From NCBI RefSeq assembly GCF_011075055.1, contig NC_058137.1:21561463-21625462 (forward strand): a stretch of 64,000 nucleotides of DNA, in the 5' to 3' direction. The stretch comes from Mangifera indica. Lineage: Eukaryota; Streptophyta; Magnoliopsida; Sapindales; Anacardiaceae. The position numbers were made by a program, and so were the translations under genes. Below, one piece after another: positions 12,514 to 25,072 of the stretch; position 1 is the first letter of the stretch, and every line of letters begins with the position of its first letter. Under the pieces are notes generated by a model. That model was not told the DNA's origin. It saw nothing but the letters and a program-made list of their open reading frames with translations, and searched no databases.

Positions 12514-14031
12514 GAAATTATTCTTTTATAAAAAAGGTTTTTTTTTACTATACATAATAATGTATAGATCAACCAGATATATGATTAAGTACATGGTTGC
12601 TTGTAATTATAAAATAATGGTGCCTATGATCAAGCTTCTCCAATTTTCATGAAAAAAGTAGAACCGGAATTAAAGAGGTACATTTTTTTGTTAAATTCAG
12701 CACAAATGATAATTTACTGGATTAATTCTAATATGTTACTTATCTTATTCCAATTAATTCATTTAATCCTTTTTTTTACCTTTTTTAAATTAAAGATAAA
12801 ATAATACTCAATCATATGAAGACATGTATAGGTGTGTATATATTTATGTACTCAAAATAGGTACGTATAATATTGTTTCTAAAAAAATTAATTAATGATG
12901 TTGTCTAATCCTACTTATAAATAATTATATGGTAAAATTAAACCTAGTTTTAAGTGACCAAACAACATATTACGCTTAATCTTCTATTGCTATACACCCT
13001 ATCTAGATAATTAATTAAAATTAACCAGTCTTACTCCATTGTCCATATATTTTTAATTAGTCTCCTAATTAATTTCAACTTGAAAATCATGCTAATAAAC
13101 GAAATTAAAGTCTAAAATAATGGTAGATACAAAAGTTTAATAAAAACGAGCAAGTGATTTATAATTGTTTAACCATATAATGCTCAAGCTTGAAACTTCA
13201 ACAAGAGTGTCGAGATTGCTCTAAATGGACAAAGTACAACTCGGATTTGAGCTAAACATTGCAAAGAAACTCTAGATCTAAGCACAAAATATGAAAAAAA
13301 GAGAAAGAAAGAGAGAGCATGTTTGGAGAGCTCGACTGAGTTGTATTGATTTACATAAATGAATTACAAGATACTTGTTTGTATTTGTACGTAACATACA
13401 TAAACGGAAGACGTTAGTTTGAATAGTGACCAAATGTTTCTGTTACCTTATACAAAAAATTGCACATTTGACAACTCATTTTCAAATTCTTTTACAAACA
13501 CAACCTTGCAAAATTGTAAATCATTTCCATATACTCTAATATCCCCTCTTAAACTGAACTCTCTTCACACTCCATAAAGAGTAAACATTACATTATATAC
13601 AACCAATTTGAACTTGTGAAATTCAAATTAAAACCAGATGTGTATTTTATTTTATAATATGTTTGTCTGGTGGGAAATTTTCAACATTTCATTTAATAAT
13701 TAATTCTAATAATTAATTGTAACAATTAGCTTAGAAACTTGGTAACAATTAAAGTTTACATGATCCCAGAAACGTATGCCCAAGATCCAAGAAATTAACT
13801 AACTTCAACTATCATTTTATTTGGTGTCAGACAATTTTATGGGATAAAGAGTACAAAATTTTGATCAAATCATATCTTAATTCAAGATATAATTTCATAT
13901 AGAAATACTAACATAATTTATTTGATCATATATTTTAGCGGAAGTGAAAATAATAAAATGAGTTAACACTTATGTTATTTATATTTAATTTTAAGTATCT
14001 TATTTACTTAAAAAATATTACTTTATTATTA
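12514..14031. other. Intergenic, AT-rich, with half of a common MITE
   Basis: No gene is seen. About 12795-12880 carries half of the palindromic AT-rich MITE found many times in the window (AGATAAAATAATACTCAATCATATG ... CTCAAAATAGGTACG). The remainder is simple AT-rich sequence. The Dof 3' UTR lies at the left edge; its end is not defined. Confidence 0.5.
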
Positions 14032-14575
14032 GACCAAAAGACTTATTCTCACTCAAAGTTTACTCTTTTTTAAGTTTTTACTCATTATTTTTCAATAATC
14101 CAAATACCTATTCGTAAGTTATTAAAATTAATAAAATCTATTAATTTTAAGATTAAAACTGTCATTTGACAAATAATATTAAAAAAATAAAACCTTATCT
14201 CATTTTTCTCTCTAAATCTTTAAAACTAACAAGTTCCCTTCACTAAATTTAGAGAATCTCTGATGACGATTTATCTCCCTTCTTCAATGATCTCTCCCTC
14301 CGATGACGAACTCTCTCTTTTCTCCAGCAACGGAGGTCTTCGTTAGAGACGAAGACATTATTTTCATCTTCGACGAATACTTTCATCGCTAGAGAAGAGA
14401 GATAAATCATCGCCGGAGAAATCCTAAACTTAGTTCGGGGAAAATGAGATAAAATTTTTAAACTAACGGATTTAATTAACTTTAATGGCCAATGATGGGT
14501 ATTTAAATTTTTAAAAGATAATTGGTGAGAACTTAAGAAAAGATTAAACTTTGGGTGGAAATAAGTCCCTTGGCC
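14032..14575. mobile_element. Mutator-like MITE M4, degraded TSD
   Basis: The ends are gaccaaaagacttattctca and, on the other strand, ggccaaGGGACTTATTTCCA. The flanking 9-mers ttattatta and ttactttta agree at 7 of 9 positions. The centre has GATGACGA / TCGTCTC-type inverted words. About 544 bp; no coding capacity. It shares ends with the 15242-15784 element. Confidence 0.68.
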
Positions 14576-15241
14576 TTACTTTTAATTCAAAATTATAATT
14601 TTATGGACTATTGGTTACTTTAATGGGTAAGAATGGGTTGTTGCAAAACGAAGTCATTTTGTTGCAGCGGAAGAACGACGTTGAAAATTACATTGGCTGA
14701 CCGTCGTTGTGAGCTCATTGTAGCTCTAATTTCTTGTGGTACATATTATGTCTACTTATACAATTTTAAATCTGTCGTATTCTTCCCATTCAAATCCTAA
14801 GTTTGAAATCAACATCTATATTAATAATCTGTTACTTAATGCACAATTGTTTCGAATTAAAAGCTATTTAACTGATTGATGATGATATAACAACCAAAAA
14901 AATAAAATGATTCTCATCATTTCTAAAATTGTAAGATTTTGTTTGAACTTAAGATGGGTAATTTTAAAAAAACAATGACAGAGACAGAGTTTAGGAGATG
15001 GCAACTTCAGATAGTGTGCTGCCATTCTTTCAGAAAAAGAAATTGTATGTATTACTTGTCTTTCAAAAATTTAGTTCGGATATTAGTAACTACTTCAATT
15101 GTAATAAAAATAAAATTTCAGTCTAATGAATATATATGGCAATATTATTGTTAGGCATATGAATCGTGTATATTATGAATATCTAGTCTTTGAAAATTAA
15201 AGTCAAACCAAGACATAGTTAATCAATCATAATTTAGTTTA
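14576..15241. other. Intergenic, nothing recognised
   Basis: AT-rich DNA between two MITEs. The 71-codon open frame near 14939 has no compositional or family support. Confidence 0.5.
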
Positions 15242-15784
15242 GGCCAAAAGACTTATTCTCACCTAAGGTTTGGTATATTTTTAAACTTTTATTTGAAAAA
15301 TTTCGAAACCTTAAATATTTATTATTTTATTAAAATTCTCTGTTAGAATTACAAGTAAAATCTTCATTTTTTATTAAAACATTTGTTAGATAAAGATGAT
15401 TTATCGTCTTCAGATAAAGACAATTTGTCGTCTTCATTCGACGAAAATGGTTGTCAGACATCAGAGTTTCATTGGAGAGGAAGCTAGTGAAGGCCGATTG
15501 TCAACTAGAATGGAAACGGTCATTGAAGAAGGAAAACAAAGCCTTTGGGGGGAAGGGGGGAGTTAACTTTTTAAACTTTGGGTGAGAGAAAATTGTTAGT
15601 TTTTTAAATTAAGAGGGCAAATGAGATAAAATTTTAGTTTTTAAAATCTTTTTTATTAAATAATGATTTTACCTTTAACTTTAACAAAAAAATTTAATAA
15701 AATATGGATATTTAGGTTTTTGAGATTTTGCTGGTGAAAATTTGGGAATACAACAAACCTTTGATGGGAATAAGTCCTTTGGCC
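15242..15784. mobile_element. Mutator-like MITE M3, perfect 9-bp TSD
   Basis: A perfect 9-bp duplication, tttagttta, lies at 15233-15241 and 15785-15793. The ends are ggccaaaagacttattctca and, on the other strand, ggccaaaggacttattccca. Internal words GTCTTCAGATAAAGA and GTCGTCTTCATTCGACGA form inverted repeats. 543 bp, close in length and ends to M4 and to the copies at 30033 and 42621. Confidence 0.82.
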
Positions 15785-15908
15785 TTTAGTTTATAGAAAA
15801 TTCAAGATTAAACTCACCGAACTTGAATGAAGTTAATTTTTTATTTAAATGAAGTCAACAATGTTGGTAGTTTATACTCAAAACATTTAAAACACGGGAT
15901 AGTAATAA

Positions 15909-16804
15909 GGGAAAAGGACTATTTCCCACCCAAGTTTTAGCCGTATCTCAAAAGTATACCCATCCCTGATTAAAAACTCAAATACCTACTCAAAGTTTAA
16001 TTTACTTGAATCCATCCACATATTTTCTGTTATGGTTAAGGGGTAAATTTATCATTTTATCAATAATATTAAATAATTAAAATTTCATCTCATTTCCCTC
16101 CCTTTAATTTGAAAAACTAACATTTGTCCCCTAAATTAAGTTTTAAAAATTTCACTTTTCCCTCCTAAAATGCAACCACTTTCTCCGGCGACGACGGAGA
16201 AGTTTTCGTCCAGAGGTCGACCACCTCTAGATGATGACCGTCGTCCAAGAAGGACGATCATCATCCAGATCTAGATGACGAGTGTCATCCAGAAGCGTCA
16301 TCCATCGTCCAGTTTGGACGATGTTTCGTCGTCTATTCTAGACGACATTTCGTCGTCCATTCTGGATGACAAGCGTCGTCTAGAAAATGGATGATGAGGG
16401 TCGTCCAGAATGGACGACGAGTATCGTCTAGAGAATGGAAGATGCTCCGTCGTCCAGTGAAGGTCAACGAACGTAGTCCAGATCTAGACGACGCTCGTCA
16501 CTCTCCGTCCAGCCATATCACCGGTGGTCGGAGGCAAAGTGAAAAAAAATTAGAGATTTGGGGGGGTGAAAGTCACTTTTCAAAGTTTAGGGATGGGGGT
16601 AAAAGTTAATTTTTAAAATCGGAGGGAAAAAATATGATAAAATTATATAACTAGAATATAAACAGTAAAATAACGGTTTTACCTCTCTATTTAATGAAAA
16701 ACTTAACGATAGTTTAGAGGTGAGTGAATGTTTGAATTTTTTATTAGATGTGAGTATGCTTTCGAGAAACCGCTAAAACTTGAGTGGGTAATAGTCCCTT
16801 TCCC
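15909..16804. mobile_element. Mutator-like MITE M2 with GTCGTCCA palindromic core
   Basis: The flanking 9-mers are tagtaataa (15900-15908) and cagtaataa (16805-16813). The ends are gggaaaaggactatttccca and, on the other strand, gggaaagggactattaccca, with similarity extending inward about 250 bp. The core at about 16185-16516 is a dense array of GTCGTCCA, TGGACGAC and CTAGACGAC words in both orientations, far more GC-rich than its surroundings. The open frame at 16391-16609 is a by-product of this array. No transposase is present. Confidence 0.8.
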
Positions 16805-16813
16805 CAGTAATAA

Positions 16814-18476
16814 AATACAAAACTTTAGTACATGACTTATATTCAGATAGCCAATAGAAAAAATTTTACTATTCAGACATCTCTAGACTAGACTTTTTTA
16901 TATAGAAATTTGAACAGCCAATGCTAGTGATTGGTCAAAAATAATGGGAAAAGTACATGGAATATGGCGACTCACAAGATAAAATTTAATTATATAATGA
17001 TATATTATCTATATACTTAATTATATACTTAAAATTATATATATAAAATATTGCGCTTTGAAATACCATGAATTCCATAGTATTAATGTTGTTAATGTTA
17101 GCCCAACTTAATTAAACTGATAATTAATCAAAGAGATTATGAATTAGAAAAGGTAAGAAAATGGAGGCTGGTGTGAACATTTCAAAGGGGCTGGCTATAG
17201 CTTCATTTATTTTGGTTGGTGAACGGAGCAGCCAGTAATTAAATTTATGTACAACGAATCAGCTGCTAGTCACCTTCAAGACAAAAATATAAATATAAAA
17301 ATTTAATAAATGCAGAAGAGAAAGAAATTTATTTCTATTGACCCACCACAATTCCAAGAGGTGGTATTTTCAAAGGTGGTTTGCGGCCAAGTTGAGTGGC
17401 ATTTTTTGACCAAAATCTTCATCTTCAAACCATTCATGCACCTGCTCTGCACCTTCTAGGTCTAGGGTTTGATAATTAACTTTTTTCAGACTCAGCAGTG
17501 AAATCAACAGTGTATTTTTAGAGTGTTGACCGGTTTGCCTAATTTGTTGAATTTGAATAGTGAATTTCTTTATCTTATTTTCATTAAATGTTCTAACGTT
17601 CTTATAATTTCTAGTAAAATCTGCTGTTCTTTCTTAATTGATTTTATCAATAAGTAAGCATCATTTTGTTTTTTAACCACTATTTCCATCCAGATTTCAG
17701 TACTCAAATAATATATTAGTATTTAATTAAATATTATTTTATTTTTAATTAAAATCATCTGATTACATGATGAGACGTTATTTAAGTATTCATTTGGATA
17801 CTAAAAAACTAAGTATGCATAGTTTTATTGTATTATTTTGGCTTAGAAAAATTAGGTACTCAATTGGGTATTGAAAAACTGGATGTGCATAATTTTATTG
17901 TATATTTTTTGCTTAGAAAAATTTTAGATTAAGAGACAATCTTTTTCCAAAATTATGTTGAATTAATGTAAAATTTGTAATACAATTTCATCCATACGAT
18001 GAATTGTAACATAAAATGAAAGATTTATGATATATAGGCAGCATAAGATTTTAACATTATTATATACATTTAATGATTAACATGGCATGATTATATATAT
18101 AAGATGATCTTCTTACAAATTTGTTTTCTCTCCTGTCAATTCCAAAGTATTCAAAATTCAGTCTTTTTGAATTACCAATATATATTATTTGCAGAGAAAA
18201 TTTTCTCTAAATGGTAAATTTATGACATATGGATATTATACATATTTAGATAACTCATTCCCACATAAAATTTTATAATTTAAACTTACCATTGAATGTA
18301 AATTGAAATTTGAAAAAAACAAAAACAAAACATAAAATGTGTTCGTCATGAAAAATTTTGTGGGCACACAACTTTAATTTGATTCATTTAAATTTGTTTA
18401 ATATTATATTATCAACAACTTAGGTACAAAAAATGAGGAAAACATAGAGGAAAAGTGAATCCTTGAACTACATCAA
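16814..18476. other. Intergenic / 3' flank of the PUB22-type gene
   Basis: AT-rich, no gene. About 16978-17050 resembles half of the common AT-rich MITE (ATAATGATATATTATCTATA...). The region next to 18477 is the 3' flank of the minus-strand U-box gene; no clear poly(A) signal can be assigned. Confidence 0.45.
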
Positions 18477-19730
18477 TCAAACTACTGGATATGATCCAAT
18501 CAAAGTACTGGGTACACATGGAGAATTCTTCCATGCCCGAGCATGCATTTTTAGTATTTCTCTAGCTTTATCTTTTGTGTTGTTGCTACATTTAACTTGA
18601 AGCACCAAACAAAGTTTCGCCACAACGCCAAGCTGCAACATCTCTTGAAGTACACTGGGGGTTGCCGAGAACTTTGAAATGGAAAGCAAAATCCTCACCG
18701 CCCTATCGCTGGCCATCTGCGAAACCCTAAGTATCTTCTTCGAAACTATCGCCATTCCTGCCCCATGCTTCAACAGTTCAGCTCTTCCTTCCGCGCATTG
18801 GCAAAGAAAATCAATCGTCATTAGAATGAGCTCGCAATCCCTCCTATCAGATTTCTCCAAGAGAAGATCGATAAGGATTGAAACGGCACTGGCTTCAACT
18901 GCCTTCACTCGATTTCTTCCCCATGGAAGAATATGAACGAGATTTTGCAGTGCGGCTATTGAGGCCTGATGGGAGATTTGGTCATGCAGAATTTGAATGA
19001 TTTCGATGAAGAATTGAGGGCTTAGATTTATGAATTGGATTGGATCAGCTACTTCCACTTCGAGCATTGATTTTAATAACACAACTGCATAAGCTCGTGA
19101 CTCGAAGGTTCCAAGTTTCATGATTTGTGTCAACGACTCGACGAAATCCCCATTTTTGTTCATGAGATTCTTCAATCCGACGTTGGATAATTGAAGATTG
19201 CACAAAATGCCCAAGGCTTCCTCGCTAAGCTGTCTAAAATCAAACCCTTCTTCGGTTGATTCTTCAAACGATACAAAACAAGAGTTTCTCGAAAGAATCG
19301 ACGCCAAGAAGTCCACGGCACCTGCTACCTCCAAGCACCGTTTGTTTGTCTCATTTTCCGCCGCGATTGATCTCAACCGTCTAAGGCACTTAACTAGCAA
19401 TTGCGGTGACGATTTTGCATCTCTTATGAGTTTTGAAATCTGAGCTTTGTTGATAGGGGGCTTTGGCGTCGGAATTCTTTCAATGCCATAAGAAGCATTG
19501 AGAGTACACCACGATTGAATCAGGCGGCGAAGAGTGTGATTCGGAGTCAACTCACAATCGGGTGACAGCACTTGTTTTGTCATCGGGCAGGTGTTGTTCT
19601 TTCCAGAAAATAACCATTTCTCGATGCTTTGACGATCATAAGTAATCCCCGTCGACACCGTCACCGGATCTTTCATAATCTCCAGCGATATCGGGCACAG
19701 AAAATAGTGCGGAACATCAATTTCCTCCAT
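18477..19730 (-). CDS. U-box E3 ubiquitin ligase, PUB22/PUB23 type
   Basis: Intronless, 417 residues; PUB22/23/24 are usually about 400-460. The U-box is at about residues 6-80 (FLCPISLEIMKDPV, GITYDRQSIEKWL, CPMTKQ, LTPNHTLRRLIQSWC), followed by the linker typical of this clade, GIERIPTPKPP. The C-terminal 300 residues are helical ARM-type repeats (KCLRRLRSIAAENETNKRC, VLLKSMLEVE, IAALQNLVHILPWGRNR). U-boxes recruit the E2 enzyme and ARM repeats bind substrates. In Arabidopsis this clade ubiquitinates exocyst and other targets and dampens pattern-triggered immunity and drought responses. The start is the first ATG and matches the family start. It resembles PUB22/23 more than PUB24. PUB23 is next to BLH1 in Arabidopsis, from memory; BLH1 is also in this window. 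Confidence 0.94.
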   Translation of the reverse strand: MEEIDVPHYFLCPISLEIMKDPVTVSTGITYDRQSIEKWLFSGKNNTCPMTKQVLSPDCELTPNHTLRRLIQSWCTLNASYGIERIPTPKPPINKAQISKLIRDAKSSPQLLVKCLRRLRSIAAENETNKRCLEVAGAVDFLASILSRNSCFVSFEESTEEGFDFRQLSEEALGILCNLQLSNVGLKNLMNKNGDFVESLTQIMKLGTFESRAYAVVLLKSMLEVEVADPIQFINLSPQFFIEIIQILHDQISHQASIAALQNLVHILPWGRNRVKAVEASAVSILIDLLLEKSDRRDCELILMTIDFLCQCAEGRAELLKHGAGMAIVSKKILRVSQMASDRAVRILLSISKFSATPSVLQEMLQLGVVAKLCLVLQVKCSNNTKDKAREILKMHARAWKNSPCVPSTLIGSYPVV

Positions 19731-20163
19731 GAATTCGAACGTTAGCAGCTTGAATTTCTTCAGAGAAGTAGATTGAAAGTATTTGAGAGAAGTTAAGTTT
19801 TTGATATGGCTATGGCCAAGAGAGGATTAGGTTTTATACGTATACGAGTGAGATATTGAACAGGTGAAAGTCAAAAACACGCGAGAGAGAGAAGGGAAGG
19901 ATTGAGATTGACTTTTCTAAAAAGTACCAGGTCACAGACGGCTGATTTATTTATTTTTTGTTGTGGATTTAATTATAAATTTTTGCATGTTGATAAATTA
20001 AAATGGGTTTGACTTTCCCTGCCGAAGAAGAGTTGTGTTTGGTTTCTCTGTCAACCTCGTGTTTTGAATGTGTTGAGTTGCCGACAAAACAAGTAAAATA
20101 TTGGAACCTGAATAGCCTTCGTGCCTGCCTTCTTCACTCTTTAGTTCTACTTGTCTTTTGACC
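19731..20163 (-). promoter_or_regulatory. PUB22-type promoter: TATA box and four W-box cores
   Basis: On the minus strand TATAAAA reads from 19838 to 19832, about 100 bases before the ATG, placing the transcription start near 19805. Four TTGAC[C/T] W-box cores lie upstream: 19869-19874 (minus), 19908-19913, 20009-20014 and 20158-20163 (plus). WRKY factors bind such sites and the family is elicitor-induced, so the cluster fits defence induction, though short motifs occur by chance. Confidence 0.5.
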
Positions 20164-20902
20164 AATAATATATAAACATCGAATTTGCTTTTAATTAATT
20201 TAATCAGAAAAATTAAAAGAGAGAACATGGGCAAGTGAAAGAAAATCTTGCTAATTAGAGAAGAGAATTACATGGGATATGACAAAAGAGTTGAACTGTT
20301 TTTAAACATATACGCTTATGTTACATTCCAAATTTGTATTCAACACATGTGAAAATTGATTGAGCATTTCCTTAATTGTGAGGCAACTAATTTGTCAATT
20401 TAGCCGTCACATGGATGGTATCATGACTTTTTAAAATCTACTATAAAATTAATTATTTTCACAGTTTTTACTACTTTTACAACATTATCTCAAAAAAATT
20501 CAAATATTTAAACTATCAAGTAAGATAGAACATTTTAATGGAATTAAAACTTTATAAATATTTTTATCCACAAAATCAATACACATAGTTGTTAAAAGTG
20601 CATTAAGGTAAGAAGCCCCTCAAGAAAATAGGTCAATCGCTTCTAACATAAAAGACGAACAAAAGTTTAAAAGTATAACTTAAACGTATATTCATTACAT
20701 TTTAGAAGAAAAAAAGTGTAAGAAAAACGTGTTTTTAAACCTAATCGAATAATATACGTGTAGGTTTAAAATTTATGTTTTTTATAACTCTCTTATTTCT
20801 AATTTCATTATGACAACTAAGTTTTTAGATGATGTTTGGGTGATTAGTCTTTATTAATTTTATTTTTTATTGTTTTTGTCTAAAAGCAACACTTTTGCTT
20901 TA
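20164..20902. other. Intergenic, nothing recognised
   Basis: AT-rich DNA between the PUB22-type promoter and the left edge of the tandem duplication. No gene, repeat border or RNA is recognised. Confidence 0.5.
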
Positions 20903-23900
20903 CTTTTATATTTTTCGTTTAAATAACATAACTTCTAATCAGTTTTGAACATTTCTCACTTTTAACAACTATGTCTAAACCAATAAGAAATTGGGGACTT
21001 AAGGTAAATGTATGAACTTGGTCTATAAAATATAGCTGACTATGTCATTCTTTACTAAAATATACGAATGAATGTTCAATGGAAGCATTTTAGGTAAACG
21101 AAGTTTTCGGACGCACCTAGTGGACAAATGTATGCCGCAAGATTAATTAAAAAAACACGTGGATAAATCTGGTACCGCAAGATTGGTCAACGTCGACTCC
21201 CAATGATGCAGATGCTTTGGCAGATACGTGTAAAGTAGGCAATTTATTTGTTTAATTTTTGGTGGAATGGAAGGTCAGCTCTTGAATTGTATTGTAGGAG
21301 CTGATGCAGGAATCAGTTTGAATCGTGATTTTAATTTTTAATATCGAGGATTTAAAAAATAATAAATAACAAAAATTAATAATACACATTAGTCAACTGC
21401 TTAGCTATGTCGTGATCAAATTCAGAAACAGTTGCAGCACACGGTAATCCAACGGTAACGTGTGCCGCCGTCTTTTAGATATCCAACAAAATTAAAGTAA
21501 AAAGGCAATTTTGTCGGAAGAATTCTCTTACTTCGCTGCTCTATCCATTCATATTTTTGTCGGCGCATGGAGACGCTTCCAGAGCCGTCTGATTTTTGTT
21601 GAATTAAATTAAATTTTTAGTTTTAAAAAAATTATAAACTAAAACGAAATGATTTAATTTAAACTGAATAAAAAATATCAATTATATTAAACGAATTTTT
21701 GATTAATTAGTTTTTTAATCAAATTTTAAAAAATTATTATATTTTAGTTATTTCTATTTTTTCTAAAAATATATTTAATGTTTTATTAATTTTTATTCAA
21801 TTTTTTAAAAGTTAGTTTTAAAAATTAAATAAATTAAAAACTGATTTTTTTATATTTTTCAACCGATATCTAAATTAGTTTTATAATTTTTAACATCCAA
21901 TTTCATATAATTTAACCGAATTTAATTCATACCAAAAAATCCAAATTTGATTAAAATTCAATACACAAAATATATATAATCTAGAATTTAATTTTACAGA
22001 ACAAGTGACATATATTCAACCTGTTATAATACCAATGTTGGACAAATTTAAACAAAAACATGAACATGCCAATATTCTGTAATTTTGTAAAAATTTCATA
22101 CCCGCGACCCCATTTTGCATTCCCGCACTGTCTGGATGGGAGCCATTTTCTTTTTCGTTTCATTCACAAGGAGGGGAGGCAGTTTTGGAATTTTATATAT
22201 ATGTGGGTCAACTGTCTTTCAATTTTTCCTCCAATTGTCTTTTTAGCAGTTAAATACATTGGTAGAGGTTAATTGTCTTTAACCTTTTTCTCCAATTGTC
22301 TTTTGATAGGTAAATATATCGGATTAGATCGATCTGTTATAGATAAACTCAAACCCAATAAAATCCAATTTCATGTTCACTGCATGTACCTGAATTTTTG
22401 TTAAAATTATTCCCGATAATCTGATATAATAACAACCTTGATGTTTAAATATAATCTGATTTCCTTGAGGTTTTTGAAACAATAAACATTTATCTTGATG
22501 AATCATTGCAAATTACATAGCCAACCCATGCAGGAAGGGCCCTTGTTTTCAAGGAAAATTCATTGGCCTTAATAAATATTGTGGGCCTGAGTGGTTCTTA
22601 CTTCATAATTGGGTTTAGGGGTTCAATTTTGTCGCTTATCTTTTGCTTTAGATTAGGACTTGATTCAATTCGAATCAAATTAAGTTCGAATTTAGTTTGA
22701 TTTGAAAAAATCAAATCCAACCTTAGGGTTGAGCTTGAAAAACTCTTTATAAGCTAATTTAAGCTCAGTTCAACTTGAGGGAAATTACACTTAAATTAAA
22801 CTCTAGTATCGAATCGAGTTTGAGTTTAGACTTAATTTGGTATTGTAACTAAGTTAAATTCCACTAAAATGATATCAATTAATATGTATTGATCAAAACA
22901 TTATCATTTTAATCAAATCAAATCGAGCATTTTTTCTCTCACAAGCTTGACAAATTGAATACCATAAAACTCAAGTTAAAACTTGAATTTGTCATTATAA
23001 AACTCTTACACTTGAGCTCAATTATGTCAAACTCATTCAGACACATTCAAATCAAACTGATAAAAAAATTGAAATTAATTTGACTCGAATTTACCATAAT
23101 TTAACTAATTCAAAAAGGCCCAGAAAATATGAAGGGCGCATTTTTCATTTATTAAATTGGTATGCTGACCAAGGGATATAACTTAGTTGAAAAGTTTACA
23201 CTTTTGTCCACTCTCTTTCACTATTTCTGGTCTTATTATTTGACTTCTTCGTAGAATTTCTACCCCTCTCTTTCTTTTTGGTTTTTAAAATTAATTTATT
23301 TGATCTTTTAGGTTAATTTCATCCGTCCTATCATGCACTAGCAATTTTCGAAAGCTATTGGACAAAATAAAAATGATTAAAGATGAAGTGGTGGATCCTC
23401 TCTGCGTCATTTAGTCAAAGTAATTTCGATCTATCTTAACATTTAAAACCAGTCCAAAAATAAAATTATAAGAGAATGTCCGGAAGTTTCAACTTAATCA
23501 AGCTCTTAATTCATGAAAATTGATTGACCTAGTACATTATGAAGGCACTTCAGGGCTAGCTTTTTTACCTTAAGGAAACTTAAAAGGCCAAAGGATTTAT
23601 TCCCACCATCGTTTGGTGAACTTTCAAACTCATAATATTAATTTTTAAAAACTAAAATATCTATCTTTTTGTTAAAGTTTATTATGAAAATTAAAAGTAA
23701 AAATGTTATTTAGTTAAAATATAAAAAAATTAAAAAATTATCATATTCCCCTTTACTTAAAAATTTAGTAATTTCTTTCCATCCAAAATTTAAAAACCTA
23801 CATTCCCTCCTTCTTAGGGTTTCATTTTCACTTATTCTTCTTTGACGAGCTTTCTTCTGTCAGCAACTGACCTTCTTCCTATGCCACAATGACCACCAAA

Positions 23901-24442
23901 ACTAAATGACATTTCTTTTTATAAATATTATAAATTTTATGTTTTATTTTTCTAGTATTTCTTCTAACAATAAAAATGTGTATACACTATCATATGAAGA
24001 TATATTATCTATGTAGAAGTAGAAAGTTAAGTCTTTATATATTATTAATTCTGAGCTTTAATTAACACCAATCTAACTTGATACCCAATATATTATATAT
24101 CTCTCATTTTTCTTTTTCTTCTCAATGTGAGATTTACATATTCCAACACATACCAACGTACCAATTTACTTCTTTTCAAATTTCGAGTCAAGAAATTCAA
24201 AAAATGTTTGTTCCTTTTAAAATGAACATCAATATATAATGAAAACAATGATTCGATTTTCCAAAGAAAAATAACAAATTAAGTGTGCGTTCTTTCATTT
24301 CATGCTTGAGTGAGATTTTATGCATAAAAAAAAAAAAAATCTACTTTTTTCCATTTTTACTTTAACATACTTTCTTAATCATGACAATAAATACAACTTC
24401 GCATTAATTTTTGATTGAATAGAAAGATACTATCAAAAGTAG
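20903..24442. other. Left part of copy A: non-coding, duplicated at 35200-37037
   Basis: The first 1.7 kb matches copy B closely, including conserved words such as GATGCAGATGCTTTGGCAGA (about 21205) and CACAAGGAGGGGAGGCAG (about 22167). I recognise no gene in it. 22634-24419 is missing from copy B; it holds an old AT-rich element (about 22640-23110) and the left end of a Mutator-like MITE from 23586. Confidence 0.5.
23586..23910. mobile_element. Mutator-like MITE, left end only
   Basis: ggccaaaggatttattccca and the following AAACTCATAATATTAA...AAAACTAAAATATCTA words match the left ends of M3/M4. The right inverted end and the target duplication were not found, so the element is truncated; the right limit is approximate. 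Confidence 0.5.
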
Positions 24443-24755
24443 GGTTGGATTCAAGCCAAACGTATTTAAGTTCGAGTTTAAAAATTTAATATTTTCAAAC
24501 TTAAGTTTTATGAGTGTTCAGCTAATAAAACTCACAAACTTAAAAAATTCAATATGAGTTAACTAAAATGATATCCATTTAATGAATACGCATTAAAACA
24601 ATATTATTTTAATATTGAATTAAGTTCAAAACTTGATTCAAGTTCAACTCTTTTTAAATGAGTCATGCTCGAATACCTTTGAAGTGATGTCGAGTTTGAG
24701 CTGGACTCTACTGAAACGAATTTGAACTTAAGTTTAGTTCGAATTCAACCTTAAC
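24443..24755. mobile_element. Small inverted-end element (AGGGTTGGATTCA type), copy A
   Basis: The left end agggttggattca is mirrored by tgaattcaacctta-like sequence at the right (near 24740-24755). The interior has TTCGAGTT / AACTTGAA words and ACTAAAATGATATC. The counterpart in copy B is at about 37033-37347. The ends are short and superfamily is not determined. Confidence 0.45.
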
Positions 24756-25023
24756 CAAAAGAGAAAATGTATATTTTAAAAAAAAAATTATGACCAACTA
24801 CACTTATGGTCATCCATTTAATTAGATCAAATCATTTTCCTCATCAATTTTCAAGAAGAAAACTATTATTTTAATTCTAGCGTGTCACCATATCAAACAT
24901 TCAATCTTTAATCTTGTATTGACAACATAAATAAATTTTAAAAACTATACATACATGTCAGAAAAAAAAAAACCATAAGAAATTGAGTTACTTACAAGAA
25001 AGAATGTGAAAAATATAATTGGG

Positions 25024-25029
<6 letters not shown>

Positions 25030-25070
<41 letters not shown>
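25030..25070. repeat. (TA)n microsatellite, about 20 units
   Basis: An uninterrupted TA run. The same position in copy B (37619-37633) has only a short imperfect run, so the array changed length after the duplication. Confidence 0.95.

Positions 25071-25072
<2 letters not shown>

Noticed and set aside
16391..16609. 72-codon open frame in MITE M2
   Set aside because: Product of the GTCGTCCA/TGGACGAC array; no start context, homologs or codon structure.
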